From: Takakia lepidozioides
Lineage: Eukaryota; Streptophyta; Takakiopsida; Takakiales; Takakiaceae
Direction of reading: 5' to 3'
Assembly (NCBI GenBank): GCA_030704615.1
Contig: CM060732.1
Span: forward strand, 41,149,053-41,213,052
DNA: 64,000 nucleotides
The position numbers and the translations under genes are program-made. Positions 56,962-64,000 of the stretch are shown piece by piece (the stretch's first letter is position 1; the number at the start of each line of letters is the position of its first letter). The notes beneath the pieces were generated by a model. That model made no database searches. It had not been told where the DNA came from and was given only the letters and a program-made list of their open reading frames with translations.

Positions 56962-58820
56962 TTACGCCTTGGTTTCTGTATCATAACCCACTAGCATGCA
57001 AACTATCGACTTAGCATCTAGTTTTCCTTTGTATTGTTGGTCAACATGAACATAAGATTTGCTGCCAAATATCTTAAGATGAGATAAGCGGGGTTTGATA
57101 CCTGAAATTTTTTCATAGGGTGTCATTCCTTCATTGGCAGATGATGGACTTCGATTGAGAAGATATGCAGCTGTGTTGACAGCTTCTGACCACAAGTATT
57201 TGGGAAGATCCGCCTCCAGAACCATACTTCTTGCTCTCTCTAGTAACGTGCAGTTCTTGCGCTCAGAAACACCATTTTGTTGTGATGTTCTAGGCTGTGT
57301 CAGCTGTCGTGTAATCCCATGGGACTGCAAGTAAGCACTAAATTCATGAGACAAGAACTCGCCTCCACGGTCTGAGCGTAAGCACTTTATCGTCTTCCCT
57401 GTAGCATTTTCTATCATCTGTCGGAAGATCTTGAACTTCTGCAGTGCTTCGTCCTTTCTTCTCAGAAAATATACCCATGTATATCGACTAAAATCGTCGG
57501 TTATGGCCATGAAATATTTTGATCCTGAGAGAGATGGGACTTGCAGCGGTCCACAAAGGTCTGTGTGCAGCAGCTCAAGGATTTTAGTAGCCTTGTGTTC
57601 TGCTTTCTTCGAAAATTGTTTTCGTTGGTGCTTACCGAGCAAGCAGTCTCTGCAAGATTCTATAAGGAGGGGTAGATGAGGTAAGCCTATTGCTCTTTGT
57701 TGTGTGGACATTTTGTGAAAGCCTTGAAAATTTAAGTGTCCTAGTCGTCTATGCCAGAGTCTAGCCACTCTACCATGATCTATTTGAGGCATATCTTCAC
57801 AGGCATTTGCTTCTATCTTTCTACTGGAATCTAGAGAATTGACAAAGCTGCTGGTGTCTAAATTATATAAGCCATTTCTCCTATTTCTAGATCCATGTGC
57901 TAATATTCTCTTAGTGTTATTTTTATCTACAAACAAACACTTTCTATTATCAAAGATAGCCAGGTGACCACTATCACAGATTGCTCCAACTGAAAATAGA
58001 TTCCGCTTCAGACTCGGTACATTAAGAACATTAGATATCTTCGTTATTGATCCGTTCATGTTTACCTTGGCATGGCCTTTGCCAAGAACAGTGTGTGCAT
58101 GCCCACCGGCAGAGCTAACATTGTGTTGTGAGCTTCCCGATGCTACTACATCATGCACCAGATCTGGATTTCCAGTGATATGTCTCGAAGCACCAAAGTC
58201 AACTATCCACTCTGCTTCGGTGATCTCAGCAGAGAGGGCCTCATCTTCGTCTGCTATTTCTACTACCGCTAAAGCTGCTTCAATGACATCGGCTGCATCA
58301 TTGTACTCACTATCACTGTTCTCCTCAACAAGATGGGCTTGCAGATGTGCACGAAGTTTGAGTACTTCGTCATATGGAACTACACAATCCTTCGCCCAGT
58401 GACCGATCTTTCCACATCGATTGCAGGTTGATGTCTTCTTGTCATGGGATGTGTGTCCAAAAGCTCGTTTGTTACCAAAACGTCTGCCGGGAGCCCCCAT
58501 CTTTTGAAACTTGACAAAAAGAGCTTCTGTGTCTTTCTGTTGTCGGCCTCTGAGCTCTCTGCGATTTTCTTCCTGGAGCAGTTTGGCAGTGAGCTTGTCC
58601 ATGGTTGGTAGGTCCTTCTGGCTTGCCACTGCTTGCACATAGTAGTCGTAACTCTCGGGTAAGCTGTTAAGCACCATTTCGACCAGCATTGTATAGTCAA
58701 TCTTCTCACCACATCCTACAAGCTGGCTCACAAGATCAGACACCATTTCCATGAATGATTTCATGGTCGTTCCTTCTTCCATTTTGAGGTTAGCAAGACG
58801 GTTTCGGATTAACAACTTCC
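56962..58820 (-). pseudogene. Copia gag C-terminus, protease and integrase
   Basis: The open frame holds, in order, gag helices (RNRLANLKMEEGTTMKSFME), the CCHC zinc knuckle CNRCGKIGHWAKDC (residues 211-224 of a frame that starts at 59055), the aspartic protease block WIVDFGASRHITG, the pre-integrase HRRLGHLNFQGFHKM and an integrase core. The integrase core has HTDLCGP (D499), SDRGGEF (D562) and NGVSERKN (E598), which gives the D-D-35-E spacing. The protease motif has Phe where DSG or DTG is required, which should abolish cleavage. The frame is otherwise intact for about 620 codons. It begins inside foreign sequence (see the adjacent interruption). Confidence 0.93.
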
Positions 58821-60503
58821 CCGGACACTGGTCTTCCAACACCTCGAACAGATCTTCTATCGCAATTGTCTTGCCCTTGCATTTAACTGTAAACAGACAG
58901 ACGTCCACGACTTTCGCTTCATACTCTTCGTGTACACCGATAACAATTCCAATTTTTTTGCCCTGGGCACCAAGTTTCTCTGCTCTCAAAAATATCTTGG
59001 GTTGGCTTAATTTCGCTGATAGTATGAAGCTCAAGAACCAGGAAGTCGTGATCAATTAGTCCCTCCTCTTTGTTCATTCCTATTAAAATGAGTGCTAAGG
59101 ACACTTCTCAATATTCCCTTAGTCTTGCTAATGACAATCTGGCAATAATGTATGTTCTCAAGAGTCATGCAGAAAGGGTCATTGTAGATCTCCTTACACC
59201 TCTTCCAACCAAGCTTTTTGCTCACACAGTTGTGAATCTTCCTCTTCAAAGTCCCCACTGCTAGTCCTTTGAATCTTAGATACAGGAACTGTTTTACAAG
59301 TCGCTCATTCAAGTACCTTTGGAGACCTAGGTAGCGGCTAGCAGACTCGTAAATAGCACTTACGGAGCTAAAGGATACACCCATGTGGACCTTGCAGCAG
59401 TTTTAGGGCCGCAAAATGGAGTGACACAGACTATGCGCAACTTGCGCATAAGATCTCCGCTTCCACTAGAAGAGACTAGTGGGTCACACACCTGCGGATC
59501 TGAGAATCGACAATAACAGTAGCAGCTTGCAACATGAAGACGATCGAAATCCTGCTCATGAGTGAGAGGGAGTTGCTTGGAGTATGGTTTTATATACTCC
59601 GTGTTACATGTCTGTGCTCTGGCTGAGTAATCACCAACTAGCTGTACTGCAGTTGTAATAGTCCAACTTGCATCTCCATACAGACATTTAATTGCAGCTA
59701 CTTTTTGTAGCTGTGGCAAATCGCTGCGTCTGAATCCTGTTGTTACAAGTAGAAACTGTTCATTCCTGAATCTCTGCGACGATCGTATGTGAGCCCTGCA
59801 AGACATTCGATGGCCATGCACTAATGAACGTTACATATTAAATTGCAACTATCTCCACTTGACACAACTGGGCCGCTCGACAACCTCTTGATCCTTCCAG
59901 AATTTGACGTCGACCGTTGGATTTGTCGTTGTTCAGACCCCCGGTCACATGGTACATGCTTACATAATGACACTGGCTCGCCATAAACTCATACAATCAC
60001 ATGTGGAAGTGTTAAAGAAAATTGTATTGTCGGTCCATACGATCCGGGTATCATCAGTGCGGGCTGGAATCAGACCTATCAGTGCCCAAGCCCTAACTTT
60101 GAAGCTATTTCTTCTAGCTCTTCGTGAGCTTCCTCATAATACTTAGATCAAAGCTTCGTGCAGAACACTATAGATTGGTTGCCATCAACAACAACAGTCG
60201 ATCGTCCAACAATTAAAAGAAAGATGAGAATCGCTTGGAGTGCACCAAGGGAGTGGTTTTAAACATTGTGATCTCCTCCATGGTATAGAGTTCCCTCTCT
60301 CTCGTCCTGTAGACTATTTCCTCAGGTACAAAGATTGAAAGTAGAACTCGTATTTCCATGTTCATGAATGATTCCTTCCATTCACATGTTTGCCGCTTAA
60401 TTTTACCTACATTCTAAGATTCGTCCAGAGCCAATATTCGTTGTGGTTGTGCACCTTACAGTTGACATGTTGAACTTGATCGACTTAGGATTTGCTGTGA
60501 CCA
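58821..60503 (-). other. About 1.7-kb foreign segment interrupting copia gag
   Basis: Gag text stops after ELYEVKSISN (to 60504) and resumes at KLLIRNRLANL (from 58818). The intervening 1.68 kb has no copia similarity I can see. It contains minus-strand frames at 59360-59821 (with FDRLHVASCYCYCRFSDP) and 59052-59384 (with YLNERLVKQFLYLRFKGLAV), and its left edge fuses in frame to gag. The origin is unknown: a nested transposon or captured host DNA are both possible. No convincing TIR or target duplication was found at the edges. Confidence 0.7.
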
Positions 60504-60821
60504 GTTGGAGATAGACTTGACTTCATAAAGCTCACAAAGTTTGAGCCACATTTTCCTTGGACAGTCAATATCTTGAATGTAAGGAATGACTTTGTCAGAA
60601 AGGTTCCTACAGATTAATGCAAGAGCTTTGTGCTTCCTTTTGTTATAGACCTCTAGTTGTCCCTCAGGAGGTGAGACATCAGACTCCAGAAATGTAAGCA
60701 AGTCATCACTAAGAGCTAGAGTACGGAGTTTAAAATACCATATGCTCCAGTTGGACTGCCCAGCAAGTTTGCTCGATTCTATAACATGCAAGTGGTGGTT
60801 TGCATCTAGAGGAAGAGACAT
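60504..60821 (-). pseudogene. Copia gag N-terminus
   Basis: From ATG 60821 the frame reads MSLPLDANHHLHVIESSKLA, GQSNWSIWYFKLRTLAL, DKVIPYIQDIDCPRKMW and LKLCELYEVKSISN. This is the UBN2/gag-polypeptide start of copia elements (the SKLAGQSNWSIW block is characteristic). It is cut after ISN by the foreign segment. It begins about 220 bp from the primer-binding site. Confidence 0.9.
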
Positions 60822-61040
60822 CTTGAGATACTTATCGACACAGATAAGAAGGTTAGTACAGAAGACAAAATTATAAGAACAACAAGCAAGGTTAGCACGA
60901 TCCGAAGGTTAGTATGATAACAAGAAAAAAGAAATATGATAAAAAAATCTGACTCCTAGTCAGTAGGACGGAGCAGAGCTCCCACGCCCTGACAAGTCTT
61001 CCTACATCGACTTGTGAAGCACTACGATTCCCACGGCCCT

Positions 61041-61053
61041 AGCTCTGATACCA
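61041..61053 (-). promoter_or_regulatory. Primer-binding site (initiator Met tRNA)
   Basis: TGGTATCAGAGCT on the minus strand, directly adjoining the 5' LTR; the standard copia primer site. Confidence 0.9.
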
Positions 61054-61290
61054 TGTAAGATTCAGCATACTGGAATACTTTACTAAGGAGGAACATCAGG
61101 AATACAGTACCCTTAACGGGTTCCTATTTATCTAAGGGCTAGCATTGATTGCCGGTAGGTGGCACTAAACCCAATTAGCTGGAATTCAGCTAATGCTTAC
61201 CAGCTGGATGACTCTTACTTAATGAAGAGATAAAGCAAACAGGGTGTCACCCTAGTGGGACCATGCTGATATAGCTTTCTAAATCTAACA
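61054..61290 (-). repeat. Copia LTR (5' LTR in element orientation)
   Basis: 237 bp, matching 54987-55224 with about eight substitutions and one single-base indel. Confidence 0.95.
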
Positions 61291-62106
61291 CATCCTTGTC
61301 AACATGTACGTCAAGTGTGGGAGTGTGTTTTATGCACGCCAAGTGTTTGACATATTCCCTGAACAAGATGTGGTTACGTGGACTATAATGATGGCTGGCT
61401 ATGCAAAGGATAGGTAATGTAGAGAGGCTTTCAAGATGTATCAACAAATGAGACAGGAATGGGTGATGCCCTGCAACAATGTCACGTTCATCTGTGTTCT
61501 AAAGGCATGTGCAAGCCTAGGCGCCCTAGAAAAGGGCAAAGAGGTCCATGCTGACATCATCAGAGCTGGAATTGCTCCAGATGTTGCTCTGGAGACTTCC
61601 CTTGCTACTATGTACGCCAAATGTGGGAGCATAAGGGATGCATGTAAAGTCTTTCATGACAATATGCCTGAACGAAATGTAGTCTCATGGAATTCAATGA
61701 TTACAGGATATGCTTAGCATGGGTATGGTAGGGAAGCTTTCGAGATCTACAACATGATGTCACAGCTTCATTTGCATTCTCAATGCATGTGGCAGCCTTG
61801 AAAAAAGAAAAGAGGTCCATGCTGATATCGGCAAAGCTGGAATTGGGCCAGATACCATTGTAGAGAATGCTCTTGCTGCCATGTACTTGAAATGTGGGAG
61901 CGTGAGGGATGCACGTGGAAGTATTTGACAAAATGTGTCAACGAAATGTGGTCTCTTGGAATGCTATGATCACAGGATATTCTGTTATGTTGATTACTGA
62001 TCAGTTATGTAGTGCCACAAGTGCAAAGGGGCAAGCATATATACACAACATCCATACAAGGAATGTCCTGACAGACAGCAGTCGATCCTCAGTTGATGCA
62101 GGTTGA
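61291..62106 (+). pseudogene. PPR pseudogene, 3' part
   Basis: Frame continuation after the copia element: ILVNMYVKCGSVFYARQVFD, DVVTWTIMMAGYAKDR, TAA at 61415, CREAFKMYQQM, NNVTFICVLKACASLGALEK, GKEVHADIIRAGIAPDVAL, MYAKCGSIRDACKVF, MPERNVVSWNSMITGYA, then TAG at 61715 and HGYGREAFEIYNMM. Next comes a frameshift, then SFICILNACGSLEKRKEVHA, MYLKCGSVRDAR, a one-base insertion at about 61915, and VFDKMCQRNVVSWNAMITGY. These are P-L-S motifs of a PLS-class PPR protein. All three premature stops in the gene (with 54887) replace glutamine codons. No E or DYW tail is visible. Confidence 0.92.
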
Positions 62107-63344
62107 AAACTTCTCCCTCGGGAGCTTTGCTATAGGTTTCCTTGTTGAAGCTTACCAAATTGATGGCCAGTAGTTTGGTCAGCCCAACACTGGGACGTAG
62201 ATTCTAAGTTCATGTGTGGAGAACTTGAGTGTCAATTATGAGATGTGAGCACCATGGCAGAATCAGACAGGAATCACTCTTTCCTTTTAAAGGGAGAGAA
62301 GATGAAATATTCATCTTATGCGCAATTTATAGCACTAAGAGTAATCTGTCACCTTCATAATCTAACTGTGGGTGGTTTCTGACTCGATGGAGATGTGGGA
62401 TATTGGGGCGTGTTAAGGATTAATTGAGCCCCAAACAATCTTGATGGCATCTTAGTTCTATAGACATGATTTAGCAAGCTAATTTCAGGAGCAGTAGCCT
62501 AGTGGGGATGAAAGCACTAGAGTAGAATGGCTCAACAGGTTAATTATGTTAATAACTTCCTCTACTTTGAACCTCTAAGGTCATGTAATACCTTTAATAG
62601 ATGGGGCTTTATGTATGACCAATTTTAGTGACGACTCAAGGTTGGAGACTAGTTTTACTGTAGAGCATGAATAGGGTGCCATAGTGCCACGCCATCATCG
62701 TCATTTGTTCTACATCTGCCTTGTCTGCCCGAAAAATTTATTACCTATAAAAAGTTAAAATAAGAAGATGTCATCTATGTTCGCCACGTTTCCAAGGCCA
62801 TGTCATCAACATACATTCTTGAAGCTGCCCGGATTGCCTAGGAGAGAAAAACTGAATTATGAAAATCATTTTTATTAAATCTGCTATAATCTTAATTATA
62901 ATATATAATATATAATATAATTAACTATAATTTCTATAATCCTTTCAGCATTGTTGTGGTGCAACAATACCCTTGATATAGACTTGTTCATGGTCTGAGT
63001 GTAGTCACCGCAAGATATGACATAATGTTATCCCCCCGCTACCTTAGCATAATTCAATAATCCTAAGTAAAACACAAGTTTTTGCTTTGTAAAGTTTTTA
63101 TATATTTATATTAATATAGCATATCAAATATTCATGGTTGCTGCTGAATATTAAAAAAATAACCTATTAAAAAATGTTGTATATTAGAAAAATATATAAT
63201 TATAGGGTGTAGGAAAAACCAAAAAAATAAATTAATACCCCCCAGAAAAATACCCTTTTATCTCACGTGTCTACCAAATTGACAAGGAGTGGCCCCCCGA
63301 GCTCCACATAGACGATCTTCATGTTAAATTGTTGTTGTCACTCC
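62107..63344. other. AT-rich unassigned DNA
   Basis: No gene recognised. TATAATATATAATATAA-type simple sequence occurs near 62895-62925. Confidence 0.5.
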
Positions 63345-63700
63345 GCCTAACGAATTTGTCTCTTCGATAGATCTTTTTGTGCATCCAAGTACACCAACGG
63401 TTTATGGTCTGTCTCCACTACGAACTCTTTGTCTCCAAGATAATGTTTCCAATGTTTTGTAGCCAAAACAATAGCCAATTCTTCTTGTTCGGTTGTATGA
63501 TAATTAGGTTCCGCAAGTAACAATTTGCGAGAAAAATATGTCACTGGATGTCATCCATCTTCTCATTCTTGTTATAACAATACTATTGAGCCTGACGCAT
63601 CTACCGAGAGCTTGATTGGTCTTGTCGGAGAATGACTGCAGCCTACAATGTCCATTTTTTGCTGTCATAGCACTGTTTTTTCCTGACATAAAATAGTGGT
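63345..63700 (-). pseudogene. Ty3/gypsy RNase H fragment
   Basis: The minus strand reads TYFSRKLLLAEPNYHTTEQE, ELAIVLATKHWKHYLGDKEF, VVETDHKPLVYLDAQKDL and SKRQIR. This is the canonical gypsy RNase H segment (YTTEQE or YHTTEQE and TDHKPL/TDHKSL). Upstream remains of the preceding region (to about 63700) are in other frames, with stops. The fragment is not joined to any LTR visible in the window. Confidence 0.88.
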
Positions 63701-64000
63701 AAATTATCATACTCCTACATGACAATGTCATCAATAAAAAAAAACTAATATACAGAGACTCATCTACAGATACTTTCAGACTTATCAAAAACCAAAATCT
63801 CTAGATGCTATGGACTTTTAAGAAATCCATATAGAATTGTCACAGTCCATTAAAAATGATGTTATGGACTTTTTTTAATATAGGAGTTAGAATAAAGTCA
63901 AGAAAGTGGACTCTCTCAACCTTGCTTTGGAGAATGATGAATCTGGAATAAAAACTATAATTCAAAAATATGAAGTTAAAAAAAATATATGTATTATATT
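63701..64000. other. AT-rich unassigned DNA at window end
   Basis: Homopolymeric A/T runs and no recognisable feature. Confidence 0.5.

Larger units (their letters stand above)
54987..61290 (-). mobile_element. Ty1/copia LTR retrotransposon inserted in the PPR gene
   Basis: A 6.3-kb element lies on the minus strand. The two LTRs (54987-55224 and 61054-61290) begin TGTAAGATTC and end TCTAACA. They differ by about eight substitutions and one indel, roughly 3 percent. A primer-binding site complementary to initiator methionine tRNA (TGGTATCAGAGCT on the minus strand, 61053-61041) abuts the 5' LTR. A purine tract (GAGAGGGGG, 55233-55225) abuts the 3' LTR. Gag, protease, integrase, reverse transcriptase and RNase H follow in the copia order. 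Stops, frameshifts, a mutated protease site and a 1.7-kb interruption in gag make it non-autonomous. Confidence 0.97.

Noticed and set aside
58821-60503. ACTGGTC/GACCAGT as terminal inverted repeats of an insertion in gag
   Set aside because: Only seven bases, not exactly at both junctions and with no target duplication; most likely chance.

Overview
The window is nuclear DNA of a land plant. The evidence is spliced genes with canonical GT..AG introns, a KNOX homeobox gene, plant-type eIF4E and ARPC1 genes, a plant peptide-N-glycosidase A, a PLS-type pentatricopeptide-repeat (PPR) pseudogene, and Ty1/copia, Ty3/gypsy, CACTA, PIF/Harbinger, LINE and tRNA-derived SINE remnants. The PPR text and the divergent KNOX protein would fit a non-seed plant such as a moss or other bryophyte, a lycophyte or a fern, but nothing seen here fixes the species. 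Splice junctions were placed by eye from reading-frame continuity and from remembered family alignments; no search was run.

Layout. 1-447 is the end of a CACTA transposon. 448-6093 is mostly anonymous, with one acid-phosphatase-like fragment and a SINE. 6097-8684 is a complete but decayed PIF/Harbinger element with terminal inverted repeats and a TAA target duplication. 8688-13262 is repeat-rich, with a second SINE, a degenerate array of three F-box modules and a GC-rich repeat block. 13263-19843 is a rearranged zone: the 3' exons of a KNOX gene occur three times, and two 862-bp inverted arms flank the middle copy. The intact KNOX gene occupies 19026-22099 on the minus strand, possibly with a further 5' exon at 22852-23032.

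27-50 kb is the gene-rich core. It holds an inner-membrane-protease-like gene (27169-29904, plus, five exons), a single-exon PNGase A gene (31676-33481, minus), eIF4E (37414-40107, minus, five exons) and ARPC1 (41504-49596, minus, fifteen exons). The ARPC1 introns hold several LINE fragments and a MITE-like hairpin. 50-54.8 kb is anonymous apart from a minisatellite, a strong hairpin and a tandem duplication. 54788-62106 is a PPR pseudogene split by a 6.3-kb Ty1/copia element (54987-61290, minus). The window ends in AT-rich DNA with a Ty3/gypsy RNase H fragment.

The intact genes are unrelated housekeeping or developmental genes (cap binding, actin nucleation, N-glycan removal, organelle protease family, homeobox regulation). 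There is no operon-like logic; each gene has its own introns and flanks. The most notable structures are the KNOX exon triplication with its palindrome, the protease-like gene lacking the usual catalytic residues, and the nested insertion of copia into the PPR gene.
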